From an uncultured Thiothrix sp. (GTDB lineage Bacteria; Pseudomonadota; Gammaproteobacteria; Thiotrichales; Thiotrichaceae): a stretch of DNA of 64,000 nt. The notes below the pieces were generated by a model. The model had not been told where the DNA came from and made no database searches. It saw nothing but the letters and a program-made list of their open reading frames with translations. The stretch is from positions 44,544 to 108,543 of the forward strand of contig NZ_CALMZC010000055.1 of assembly GCF_937873765.1 (NCBI RefSeq), given 5' to 3'. Shown in pieces: positions 7,617 through 16,589 of this stretch. The position numbers and the translations under genes were made by a program. How positions within the stretch are numbered: position 1 is the stretch's first letter; each line of letters starts with the position of its first letter.

Positions 7617-9416
7617 ATGGGCAAACCCTTCGATGTTGAAACCACCGATCAATTTGATCCTCTAGAACTACAAACTAATCTCAATAAAGCTTTTGGACTT
7701 TGGCAGCAGTTTTTACTGCGCGCTACGGGGGCTGCTCTAAAAGCTAAACCACGCATTTCTGCGGGGGATATGGCTTTCCAAAATTCAGCGCTGCGTTGGG
7801 CCGCTAATTTAGTCTGGCATCCTTTTGCGATTGCGCAAGCCAATTACCAGTTTTTGCAAGATCAGTCACAGCTCGGACAAAGAATGGGTATGCGTATGCT
7901 GGGTTTTTCCGGTGTAAGTATTAGTGATGAAACAAGTGTGAAAGATCGTCGCTTCAAAGATCCTGCTTGGCGTGAAAATCCAGTCGGCGAAACTTTAATG
8001 CAGTCTTATTTGAATCTGGCTGATTATTGCAAAAGTTTAATTAATCTCACGGAGGGATTGCCAGAGCACGAAGCTAAAAAAGCCGTGTTTTTTTTAAATA
8101 GCTTAGTTGATGCACTCTCACCTAATAATTATGCCGCTACCAATCCACAAGTATGGAAGATGGTATATGACACCCAAGGTGCTAATTTAGTGAAGGGTAT
8201 GGAAAATCTGTTAAATGATTTCCAAGACGGCGAATTACGGATCCGTATGACGGATATGAAAGCCTTTGAGTTAGGCAAAGATATTGCCACTACTCCCGGT
8301 AAAGTAGTGTTCCGCAATGATTTGATGGAGTTGATTCAATACAGTCCTAGTACCGAGAAAGTCCGTAAACGCCCACTCTTAGTGGTTCCACCATGGATCA
8401 ACAAGTTTTATATTCTCGACCTGCGTGAGCAAAACTCCTTTGTAAAATGGGCAGTTGATCAGGGTCATACCGTGTTTATTATTTCTTGGGCAAATCCGGG
8501 TTCGGCACAACGCAATTTAAGTTTTGATGATTATTTGAAATCTGGCACCTTAGCCGCTCTAGATGCGATTGAAGCTGCGACTGGCGAACGTGAAGTGAAT
8601 GTAGCAGGTTATTGCTTAGGTGGAACTTTAACAGGGGCAACTTTAGCTTGGTTGACAGCGAATAATGATGATCGTGTCAAAAGTGCTACTTTCTTTACGA
8701 CCTTACTAGATTTCTCTGAGCCGGGTGAGATTGGTGTGTTCCTCGATGAGCCACAAGTCACGGCTTTAGAACAGCGCATGGAGGAAAATGGTGGTTATTT
8801 AGACGGTAAGAATATGGGCTCTGCCTTCAATATGTTGCGGGCTAATGATCTGATTTGGTCTTTTTTTGTGAATCTGTATTTATTGGGTAAAGACCCGATG
8901 CCCTTTGATTTATTATTCTGGAACTCGGATAGTACTCGCATGCCAGCGGCGATGCATAGCTTCTATCTACGTAATATGTACCTGGAAAATAAACTTTGCC
9001 AACCCAATGGGATTAAGCTGCTCAACACGCCCTTGGATTTAACAAAGGTGAAAGCGCCAGTATATTTTGTGTCTGCTTATGATGATCATATTGCGCCTTG
9101 GCGGAGTACTTATGATGGTGCTCAGCTTTTTGCTGGCCCAGTACGCTTTGTCTTGGGTCAATCGGGGCATATTGCGGGAATTATTAATCCAGCTTCAACC
9201 GATAAATACGGCCATTGGGTGAACGAACAACTGCCAGCCTCTTCTGAAGAGTGGTTCAAAGAAGCGCTGCTAGTGAAAAAATCTTGGTGGCATGATTGGG
9301 ATCAGTGGATCTCACAATATGCGGGTGGGGAGAACGAGGCGCGTATCCCCGGCTCTGGCAAGTTGGCTATCCTTAGTGATGCCCCCGGCAATTATGTGCG
9401 TGTTAAGGCTAGCTAA
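7617..9416 (+). CDS. phaC: Class I poly(3-hydroxyalkanoate) synthase
   Basis: PhaC polymerises 3-hydroxyacyl-CoA into PHA storage granules. The 599-residue product has class I length, with an N-terminal region of about 200 residues before an alpha/beta-hydrolase core. The lipase-like box GYCLGG places the nucleophile at C333; the other triad residues are D490 (YDDHIAP) and H518 (GQSGHIAGI). I chose the ATG at 7617 (MGKPFDVET) because the upstream in-frame extension is not protein-like. The stop is one base before the thioesterase start. No phaA, phaB, phasin or phaR gene is near, so monomer supply must be encoded elsewhere. Confidence 0.95.
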   Translation: MGKPFDVETTDQFDPLELQTNLNKAFGLWQQFLLRATGAALKAKPRISAGDMAFQNSALRWAANLVWHPFAIAQANYQFLQDQSQLGQRMGMRMLGFSGVSISDETSVKDRRFKDPAWRENPVGETLMQSYLNLADYCKSLINLTEGLPEHEAKKAVFFLNSLVDALSPNNYAATNPQVWKMVYDTQGANLVKGMENLLNDFQDGELRIRMTDMKAFELGKDIATTPGKVVFRNDLMELIQYSPSTEKVRKRPLLVVPPWINKFYILDLREQNSFVKWAVDQGHTVFIISWANPGSAQRNLSFDDYLKSGTLAALDAIEAATGEREVNVAGYCLGGTLTGATLAWLTANNDDRVKSATFFTTLLDFSEPGEIGVFLDEPQVTALEQRMEENGGYLDGKNMGSAFNMLRANDLIWSFFVNLYLLGKDPMPFDLLFWNSDSTRMPAAMHSFYLRNMYLENKLCQPNGIKLLNTPLDLTKVKAPVYFVSAYDDHIAPWRSTYDGAQLFAGPVRFVLGQSGHIAGIINPASTDKYGHWVNEQLPASSEEWFKEALLVKKSWWHDWDQWISQYAGGENEARIPGSGKLAILSDAPGNYVRVKAS

Positions 9417-9417
9417 G

Positions 9418-9837
9418 ATGGGTGACACTACTGATCGTCGTTTAGTCTATAGCTGTACCTTACCCGTGCGTTGGGGGGATATGGATGCTTTTGGGCATGT
9501 GAATAATGCTATGTATCTGCGCTATCTTGAGGAAGCGCGGGTACAAATGCTGGTTGCGATGCTGGGTAATCAAATCACTGAGGGGGATTTTGCCACTGTA
9601 GTCATCAATGTAGGTTGCACTTTCCTCAAACCCATTACTTATCCAGATAGTGTGCGTATTGACTGCTATGCGGGTGAAATGGGGCGCTCTAGTTTTATGA
9701 CTTGGTATGAGGTCTTTGCTTTATCTGAGCCAGAGCAAATAGCCAGTGAAGGTTATGCCAAAGTGGTATGGATGGATCGGCGAAGTGGTAAATCAGCGCC
9801 CCTGCCTGAACATATTGTTAAAGCAGTGATTGGCTAA
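9418..9837 (+). CDS. Hotdog-fold acyl-CoA thioesterase (4HBT/YbgC-FadM type)
   Basis: The 139-residue protein carries the 4-hydroxybenzoyl-CoA thioesterase motif RWGDMDAFGHVNNAMYLRYLEEAR with the catalytic-type aspartate just before AFGHVNN. The family hydrolyses acyl-CoA esters; the substrate cannot be told from sequence. It starts one base after the phaC stop, so it is almost certainly co-transcribed and may trim or recycle hydroxyacyl-CoA that competes with PHA synthesis (inference). The frame stays open far upstream inside phaC, but the ATG at 9418 fits the family N-terminus. A hairpin follows the gene. Confidence 0.9.
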   Translation: MGDTTDRRLVYSCTLPVRWGDMDAFGHVNNAMYLRYLEEARVQMLVAMLGNQITEGDFATVVINVGCTFLKPITYPDSVRIDCYAGEMGRSSFMTWYEVFALSEPEQIASEGYAKVVWMDRRSGKSAPLPEHIVKAVIG

Positions 9838-9847
9838 ACTAAATCTA

Positions 9848-9881
9848 GCGCTTAAGCCAGCTTATTTACTGGTTTAAGCGC
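9848..9881 (+). terminator. Hairpin after the phaC-thioesterase operon
   Basis: A 13-bp stem (GCGCTTAAGCCAG paired with CTGGTTTAAGCGC, one G-T pair) has an 8-base loop, 10 bases after the thioesterase stop. There is no T-tract directly after it, only a pyrimidine-rich stretch (CCCCTCTTCTTTT). It is probably a terminator or an mRNA 3' stabiliser. Confidence 0.6.
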
Positions 9882-9963
9882 AACCCCTCTTCTTTTGAGA
9901 GGCTTGACCCTCAGAACTAATTAGTGATCATATTCCTCTTTTAACCTAAGTCTCTGGGGTTGT

Positions 9964-12900
9964 ATGGATATTCACGCGCAGCATCATTATCTCCAACAGC
10001 AAATTGATGCCTTGGCGACAGTCCTACCGATTCAAGCCCCCTTACCTGATTTTGTGCATTTTAATCCGCTTATGCACTATGAACAGTTACCCTTTGCGAC
10101 TGCGCTTAAACAGGTCTATCAGCGTACCGGTGCACTAGGTTATCTGAGCCAAAACGAATATAAGCGCTTTTATGAACAAGGGCGGATTACGGATGATGAT
10201 CTACAAGCTGTTCTGAGTACCGAGACAGATTTAAGCGCTAATAAAGGGTTAGTAGCGGGCTGGACAACACGCGAGCTTAGTCAACTGATGCTTCTACACC
10301 CGATTAAGAAACTGAGTTATCGCCAAGTGCGCTGGAAGATTGAAGAGGAGCAAGCCCTCGAACAATTCCAAACAGAGGTGTCACAACAAAGCCAGCAACG
10401 CTTATTAAAGTCTGCTGGTTTAGACGTAAGTCAAACGCACCAAGCGTTAAACGATTTATGGCAAGCCACCTTAGATATTTTAGACGTGCACGAGGATTTT
10501 ACCCATCCTGAAGCGGTTACTTATTTAAGTGTGAGTAACTTAAGTCATCTTTGGCAGGAAATTAAGGAAATCGCCCATCTGGATGAAGCGGACATGGAGC
10601 AGCAGGTACAGCATGCAGGGCATGAACGCTTGCAGCGTTTAATTAATCAAGTAGGGTCAGTGACTACCTTGCGCGGGTTTTTAAAAAGCCTGACCGGTGA
10701 GGACGTATTGCATGAGCTTTGCCCTTTATTGTTTCGCCAATTAGGGCAATGGTTAGACCTAGAATTATCAGGCTTGACGGAGAAACCGCAGAGCTTTTTG
10801 AGCTATTGGAAGCAATTAGCATTAAATGATCATTTTCCCGGATTTAGTGAGCTAGATCCTTGGCATGATTACATTATTTCTTTAGACGATAATCCTCTAG
10901 TGATCATTCGTACAGAGCTGATGCGTATTGGTATAGCACGCGAAAATTGGGGCGCTTATTTACGCAGCTTAGCCTTAGAAATTCCGGGTTGGTCAGGGAT
11001 GGTGAATTGGCGAGCACAGCATCCTAATTATGGAGAGCAAACTAATTCCATCGTGATGGCTGATTATTTAGCGGTACGCTTAGTTCTAGAGCATCTGCAT
11101 TGCCGTAAGGTTACGCGTGAGCATTGGAATATTGAAGCCTCTTTGCCAGAGTTGCGTGGTTACTTTAATCACAATCTGTCTGAATTATTAGTGCGTTTCT
11201 ATGCATGGCAAGCTCGCCTCCCTGAACATCTACAAATGCTCGCTTCAGGGGTCTTGAATGGGATTGGGGATGAAGTATCAAGTACCGAATGGCATCAACT
11301 CGCGCATATGATTATGACTTGGAAGTTGGCAGCAGGTACTACCCTACCGGTACGCATGGACATGTACCAAGTCGTATGGCGCATGTTTGTATTGTCTCAA
11401 TATTTAGGTCTTAGCGCCCAGCAACTGTCACAAGTAACGCGCGAACAAATTGGGCATGTAGGCCTGTTAATGCAAGCCCTAGATGATCCAACTCGGCGTG
11501 GTCATTTGTGGTTACGGGCTTATGAGCGGCATTATCGCTTGCAAGTTTTTAATGCTTTGATGAGTCCGCTCCAACTCAATTTACCGAAAAAAACTCTAGC
11601 ACACATCCTATTTTGTATGGATGATCGTGAAGAAGCCATGCGTCGTCATCTAGAGGAAATTGAGCCACGTTTTGTCACGGTGGGAGTCGCTGGTGTATTT
11701 GGCCTGCCAAATAATTGGCGAAGTTTCAATAATCCAAAAACACTTAAATTAGCACAGCCAGTAGTAACAGCAGTGCATGAGTTTCGGGAAGTGCCTGATG
11801 TAAATGAAGCATCAGCTGCGATTGAAAACTATCGCAAAAAAATGAGTTGGTTAGCGTGGATAAAATTATTTAAAAGTCATGCGTTGCGTCAAGATGGCTT
11901 GAAAACTTTTTTTAGCTTGCCGCTGATGAGTAGTTTTGCACTCAGCGAATTGATAGGGCGTAACTTAGCCGCAGGGCGCTATCAACAATTCACTCAAAAG
12001 CTGAGCCAGCAAGTGTTAAAACCGGTTCAGTTGCGTGTGCAATATACAGCCCCTGAATCTAAAGCAATCAATCCTGCTTCGATGCAACTCGGCTTGAGTT
12101 TGGCAGAAAAGATTGAAAAGATTGCTGCTTTTATTAAAGCAGCTGGCTTTACACAAGATTTTTCGCGCTTAGTTTGTTTGTTGGCACATCGCGCGCAGCA
12201 TCTAAATAATCCCCACTTGTTAGCCTATGGATGTGGTGCTTGTAGTGGACGTTTTGGCGGGCCTAACGCACGAGCGTTCGTCGGCAGTATTAATGATCCA
12301 GAAGTAAGAACTGCTTTAGCTCTTAGGCATCAAATACATATTCCACCCGAATGCTGGTTTGTCGCGGCTGAGCATGATACTACCAGTGATGAAATTAGTT
12401 GGTTTGACACCGATTTAATTCCTGCTAGCCATCAAGCTGAATTTGCTTATCTGCAAGCACAACTTACTAAAGCCTCACAAGCCTTTGCCCATGAACGTTG
12501 TCGTAAGTTTGCAACCGCCCCTTTAACCCTCACCCCAGCGCAAGCATTCCAGCATGTGCAAGCTCGTGCTGCCTCCCCTGACCAAGCACGGGCAGAGCTG
12601 GGTCATCAAGGTTGTGCAGTTGCGTTTATTGCTAAGCGTAGTATGAGCCAACAACGTTTTTGGGATCGACGCTCCTTCTTGATCTCTTATGATTATGCTC
12701 AAGATCCAGAGGGGCATTTATTAGAGGGGCAATTGCTAGGGAATGGTGTAGTCGGAGTCGGTATCGCGCTCGATTACTATTTTTCGCGGATTCAAAATGG
12801 CTATTTGGGTTCAGGGAGTAAGGTACTGCATAATTTGGTCGGGGGCTTTGGGGTCATGGAGGGTACTGCCAGTGATTTACGTACCGGCCTCGCCCAGCAG

Positions 12901-13197
12901 ATGACTGAATTGCATGAGCCCATGCGCTTATTAGTGGTGGTGGAAGCTCTGGTGGAAACAGTCAGCGCTATTTATCAGCGCCAAGCTTATTTAAGGCAGC
13001 TCTTGGACAATGAATGGTTGCAGTTGGCGGTAAAAGACCCTAAAACTAATCTACTCTATGAATTTATTCCCCATAAAGGTCTGATAAAATGGGAGGATAT
13101 TCCTCTGCCTTTACCAGTGACGCACAGTTCGTTGGACTGGTATTTCGGCAAGCGTGATTATTTACCACCCGCCCGAATTATGAGTGTCGCTGCTTAG
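9964..13197 (+). CDS. dabA: Probable inorganic carbon transporter subunit DabA (long DUF2309 form)
   Basis: DabA is a beta-carbonic-anhydrase-like zinc protein. With the membrane proton channel DabB it forms a bicarbonate/CO2 accumulation system in many autotrophs. The start MDIHAQHHYLQQQID and FVHFNPL are typical. The expected zinc-site residues are all present: C551 and D553 in FCMDDRE, and H742 and C757 in the HRAQHLNNP...GCGACSG region. The 15-residue spacing between the last two equals that in Halothiobacillus DabA (H524, C539). At 1077 residues it belongs to the long type. No dabB (NuoL/MrpA-like) gene is within the window, which is unusual. It appears to be a single-gene unit. Confidence 0.9.
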   Translation: MDIHAQHHYLQQQIDALATVLPIQAPLPDFVHFNPLMHYEQLPFATALKQVYQRTGALGYLSQNEYKRFYEQGRITDDDLQAVLSTETDLSANKGLVAGWTTRELSQLMLLHPIKKLSYRQVRWKIEEEQALEQFQTEVSQQSQQRLLKSAGLDVSQTHQALNDLWQATLDILDVHEDFTHPEAVTYLSVSNLSHLWQEIKEIAHLDEADMEQQVQHAGHERLQRLINQVGSVTTLRGFLKSLTGEDVLHELCPLLFRQLGQWLDLELSGLTEKPQSFLSYWKQLALNDHFPGFSELDPWHDYIISLDDNPLVIIRTELMRIGIARENWGAYLRSLALEIPGWSGMVNWRAQHPNYGEQTNSIVMADYLAVRLVLEHLHCRKVTREHWNIEASLPELRGYFNHNLSELLVRFYAWQARLPEHLQMLASGVLNGIGDEVSSTEWHQLAHMIMTWKLAAGTTLPVRMDMYQVVWRMFVLSQYLGLSAQQLSQVTREQIGHVGLLMQALDDPTRRGHLWLRAYERHYRLQVFNALMSPLQLNLPKKTLAHILFCMDDREEAMRRHLEEIEPRFVTVGVAGVFGLPNNWRSFNNPKTLKLAQPVVTAVHEFREVPDVNEASAAIENYRKKMSWLAWIKLFKSHALRQDGLKTFFSLPLMSSFALSELIGRNLAAGRYQQFTQKLSQQVLKPVQLRVQYTAPESKAINPASMQLGLSLAEKIEKIAAFIKAAGFTQDFSRLVCLLAHRAQHLNNPHLLAYGCGACSGRFGGPNARAFVGSINDPEVRTALALRHQIHIPPECWFVAAEHDTTSDEISWFDTDLIPASHQAEFAYLQAQLTKASQAFAHERCRKFATAPLTLTPAQAFQHVQARAASPDQARAELGHQGCAVAFIAKRSMSQQRFWDRRSFLISYDYAQDPEGHLLEGQLLGNGVVGVGIALDYYFSRIQNGYLGSGSKVLHNLVGGFGVMEGTASDLRTGLAQQMTELHEPMRLLVVVEALVETVSAIYQRQAYLRQLLDNEWLQLAVKDPKTNLLYEFIPHKGLIKWEDIPLPLPVTHSSLDWYFGKRDYLPPARIMSVAA

Positions 13198-13281
13198 ATT
13201 GGAACTATTCCATTCACACTGAGTCCATAATTGGTTTAGGGAAGCAATCAAGCTAAGACCTTATGGAGGCTCTAGATTAAG

Positions 13282-13680
13282 ATGAAACCGATCATGTTAT
13301 TACTTGGATCTGTAGGTTTAGTGGCGAATCTAGCACTAGCCGATACCAATAGTCTTTTGCCAGTACAGGATGCCATGGCTGCAGAAGCGCCGGTAGATGC
13401 AGATAGTAACAAACTCATGCAAGAATTGTGTGAGAGCTATGCTGAGGATGAAGGTTTGCAGGATGCTGCGCGTGATAGCAGTATCCAAGATTGTTTGGCT
13501 AGTATGACCATCGACCTCTCAGATATGGAAACGACGGCGAGTCCTTCAGCAGAGCCTGCTGAGCAACCTGTGGATGAAACTATAAGTCATCCGGAAGCCT
13601 TAATTGCGAATGAACTGGTAGAAAAACCGTTGCCCGGTGCGGAAGAGCTAGTGCCCGAAACCTCCTTAAAAACTGAATAG
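13282..13680 (+). CDS. Small exported acidic protein, unknown function
   Basis: The 132-residue product has a plausible signal peptide (residues 1-20, cleavage near LALA-DTN). The mature part is very acidic and contains two cysteines in a compact segment (LCESYAEDEGLQD...IQDCLASM) that could form a disulfide. The tail is rich in Pro/Glu/Thr and probably disordered. It matches no family I know. A GGAGG sequence lies 12 bases before the ATG, inside a possible six-codon leader ORF (13263-13280) that ends one base before the start. It stands between dabA and the STAND-like gene, all on the plus strand, but spacers of about 85 bases suggest separate units. Confidence 0.6.
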   Translation: MKPIMLLLGSVGLVANLALADTNSLLPVQDAMAAEAPVDADSNKLMQELCESYAEDEGLQDAARDSSIQDCLASMTIDLSDMETTASPSAEPAEQPVDETISHPEALIANELVEKPLPGAEELVPETSLKTE

Positions 13681-13767
13681 CTATTGACCTGCTGGAAAAT
13701 AACTCTTAAGGTGTTTGTATAAATATATCAAAGACCTAGGGCTTAGGGTCTAAACACGGGGGCTTAT

Positions 13768-14646
13768 ATGTCTGGCAATCCAATTCTTGATAAGGATGTA
13801 AACAATCTCTCTACTCCTTTGCCACAAGCGCAAGTATTTGAGGGTGGGCGTTTTTTATTAGAGCAGGGCATTAAAGGCGATTTAGCTAAATTAGAGCAAG
13901 TCGCACAAAATTTTGATAACGATCCTTTGACTTTACGCTTGTTGAGTACCTATTTGCGTCGTTGGTATGCAGGACGTTTAAATGGTTTAGAAAGTATCCC
14001 TATCCTCTTCGATCAGCGTCCCACAGGACGTGCACTGCGTCGCCTATTAGCTGCTTTTGAAATGAAGTTAGCCGGTGCTTCTGATATGAGTTTGCTGTAT
14101 CTCGTAAGTTTAAGTGATCAGCCAGTACCTCAATTGCCCATGAAGCTTATTTTCCGCTCAACTTTTGTCGAGCGTTGGTTAAGTCGGCGGGATGATTATG
14201 TGCGTTTTTTGGCACCACTCGGTCGTCTGAATGAGGATCATTGGCATTGGGTGGTTGAAAACCTGCGGCGTTTAAACCTGCTGGAACAGCCTATTGCGGG
14301 GCATCATGATCTGTTGTTAGTACCTGAGCGGATTCGCCTCTATTTGCGCGAAGAGTTGCGCTTAAAAAATCCAGTAGCTTACAAACAAGGTTGCATAGAT
14401 CTGGAGAAACTCTTCCGTGAAAATATTGTGCCACTCGTTACACTTGAGGCAGTGGTTGAGGAAAAGCCTAAACCTATCTTGTGGGAAATGAACGAATTAG
14501 ATGTGGCACAGCAGCAAGTTTTAGCTCTACGTTGTTCCTTAGCTGCACTGCGTCAGCATAGTCACGAGGTACATCAGCACTTATTGAGTATGCATACTGT
14601 GAATTTGATTACAGCAACCCAAGAAAATAATCCCACACTGGCCTAG
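13768..14646 (+). CDS. STAND/NB-ARC-like helical protein lacking the NTPase domain
   Basis: This 292-residue protein has no signal or membrane segment. The first half contains FEGGRFLLEQGIKGDLAKL, then DNDPLTLRLLSTYLRRWYAGRL, then RALRRLLAAFEMKL...MSLLYLVSLSDQPVP. To my eye these resemble the helical and winged-helix part that follows the NTPase in NB-ARC/STAND proteins (the region with a GxPLALxLLGxYL motif, then a helix, then LLGLFDRPA). No P-loop is present, so it would be only the arm and sensor part. The remainder is helical with no visible repeats. A GGGGG box precedes the ATG. It lies 34 bases upstream of uup, likely as one transcript. The relation is inference; the function is unknown. 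Confidence 0.6.
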   Translation: MSGNPILDKDVNNLSTPLPQAQVFEGGRFLLEQGIKGDLAKLEQVAQNFDNDPLTLRLLSTYLRRWYAGRLNGLESIPILFDQRPTGRALRRLLAAFEMKLAGASDMSLLYLVSLSDQPVPQLPMKLIFRSTFVERWLSRRDDYVRFLAPLGRLNEDHWHWVVENLRRLNLLEQPIAGHHDLLLVPERIRLYLREELRLKNPVAYKQGCIDLEKLFRENIVPLVTLEAVVEEKPKPILWEMNELDVAQQQVLALRCSLAALRQHSHEVHQHLLSMHTVNLITATQENNPTLA

Positions 14647-14680
14647 TCAGGTGAAAAACGAGCTGAGATAATCTGTCAGC

Positions 14681-16477
14681 ATGGCATTATTACATCTACG
14701 CAATATTCACCTCGAAAACGGGGATAATCGTTTGTTCGACGGCATTGAGCTGCAAATCGAAGCAGGCGAACGCTTATGTCTAGTGGGGCGTAACGGTACG
14801 GGTAAATCGACGCTGATGAAGCTCTTGTGCCGTGAGGTGCTAGCGGATGATGGTGAAATTATCCACTCTCCTGATTTAAAAATTGCTCGTTTGCAGCAAG
14901 ATGTGCCGCATGGTAGCAGCGCCAAAGTATTTGAGATTGTCGCGGCTGGTTTAGGCAATTTGCACGCTGAAGAAGAGTGGCAAACACAATGGCAAATCGA
15001 GGCGGTTTTAAGCCGTTTAAACTTAGACGGCGAGCAAGCTTTTGATGATTTATCCGGTGGTTGGAAGCGGCGTGCCTTATTAGCCCGTGCGTTAGTTGCT
15101 AATCCTGATCTTTTGCTATTGGATGAACCAACCAATCATTTAGATATTCCAGCGATTGAATGGTTGGAAAACTTCCTACTTAACTACAAAGCCACGCTAC
15201 TTTTTGTTAGCCATGATCGGGCTTTTGTGCGTAAATTAGCAACCCGCATTATTGAGCTAGATCGTGGGCGCTTAAGCAGTTGGACGGGTAATTTCGATAA
15301 ATATGTCGAGAATAAACAAGCGGCTTTGGATGCTGAGGCTCAACAATCCGCTCTGTTTGATAAGCGTTTAGCGGAAGAAGAGGTTTGGATTCGCCAAGGG
15401 ATTAAAGCGCGTCGGACACGGAATGAAGGTCGTGTCAGACGCTTAGAGGCGATGCGCGAAGAATACCGGCAACGACGTAATCTACAAGGCAAGGTTCAAG
15501 CTCAAATCGGTCAAGCAGAAGCTTCGGGTAAGGTGGTCTTAGAAGCTAAGCAAATCAGTTATGGTTTTGAACAACAAGTTTTAATCAAGAACTTTAGCAC
15601 CACCATTTTACGTGGCGATAAAATCGGTATTATTGGCTCGAATGGGGTGGGTAAAACCACCTTAATTAAACTGCTGCTGGGTGAGCTAACTCCCCAAACT
15701 GGTGAAATTAAGCAAGGAACTAATTTACAGATTGTTTATTTTGACCAGCACCGGTCACAATTTGAGGATGAGAAGAATCTACGTGAGAATATTGCTCCCG
15801 GTTCTGATTTTGTGGAGATCAATGGTCAACGCAAACATGTGATTAGTTATCTGCAAGATTTTCTATTCACGCCTTTGCAGATTCAAAAGCCCGTTAAAGT
15901 TTTGTCGGGGGGGGAGCGTAACCGTCTATTATTAGCCCGATTGTTCGCTCAGCCTTCCAATCTTCTAGTGCTTGACGAGCCCACCAATGATTTAGATGCG
16001 GAAACTTTAGAACTTCTCGAAGAACTATTGATTGATTATGCAGGTACGTTAATTTTGATCTCGCATGACCGTAGCTTCCTAAATGCAGTGGTGACGCGTA
16101 GCCTTGTGTTTGAAAATGATTCGCTCTGTGAATACGCAGGTGGTTATGATGATTGGCTCATGCAACGCCCTGAGCCGTTGACTGAAAAACCTACGGAAAA
16201 ATCAGCTTCCAAAGCTAATGGGCTTAGTAAAGAAGACACTAAATCAACTGTAAAAGCTAAGAAGCTGAGTTACAAAGAACAACGTGAGCTTGAGCAATTA
16301 CCGCAATGGATTGAGCAACTGGAAACACAAATGGCTGAATTACAAGCAACCATGGGAACTGCGGAGTTTTATCAGCAGGATGCAGCAAAAATTACCACAA
16401 AACAACAAGAGCTGGCGCAAGTAGAAATACAACTCGAAATAGCGTTTGCTCGTTGGGAAGCTTTGGAAAACGCTTAA
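14681..16477 (+). CDS. uup: ABC-F family ATPase Uup
   Basis: This soluble protein carries two ABC domains and no membrane domain. Walker A motifs are GRNGTGKST (about residues 37-45) and GSNGVGKTT (about 322-330). The signature motifs are LSGGWKRR and LSGGERNR, and both Walker B motifs read LLLDEPTNHLD or LVLDEPTNDLD. The C-terminal coiled coil (about residues 520-596) with YKEQRELEQLPQWIEQLE is typical of Uup. The family acts at the ribosome or at branched DNA; Uup was first linked to precise transposon excision. The length of 598 residues is slightly under that of E. coli Uup. It is probably co-transcribed with the STAND-like gene upstream. Confidence 0.92.
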   Translation: MALLHLRNIHLENGDNRLFDGIELQIEAGERLCLVGRNGTGKSTLMKLLCREVLADDGEIIHSPDLKIARLQQDVPHGSSAKVFEIVAAGLGNLHAEEEWQTQWQIEAVLSRLNLDGEQAFDDLSGGWKRRALLARALVANPDLLLLDEPTNHLDIPAIEWLENFLLNYKATLLFVSHDRAFVRKLATRIIELDRGRLSSWTGNFDKYVENKQAALDAEAQQSALFDKRLAEEEVWIRQGIKARRTRNEGRVRRLEAMREEYRQRRNLQGKVQAQIGQAEASGKVVLEAKQISYGFEQQVLIKNFSTTILRGDKIGIIGSNGVGKTTLIKLLLGELTPQTGEIKQGTNLQIVYFDQHRSQFEDEKNLRENIAPGSDFVEINGQRKHVISYLQDFLFTPLQIQKPVKVLSGGERNRLLLARLFAQPSNLLVLDEPTNDLDAETLELLEELLIDYAGTLILISHDRSFLNAVVTRSLVFENDSLCEYAGGYDDWLMQRPEPLTEKPTEKSASKANGLSKEDTKSTVKAKKLSYKEQRELEQLPQWIEQLETQMAELQATMGTAEFYQQDAAKITTKQQELAQVEIQLEIAFARWEALENA

Positions 16478-16589
16478 GTAAGCCACCGCTCATCGTTTTT
16501 CTGTTTTCATATCAATAATTAATTGTGTCTAAGAGAGGCTTTTGTTAATTTGGTTTAAGCCCTTTACTTATTAATAACAACACTTAGGC

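Noticed and set aside
14707..15135. Antisense ORF over the first ABC domain of uup
   Set aside because: The serine-rich product is a frame shadow of the conserved ABC domain.
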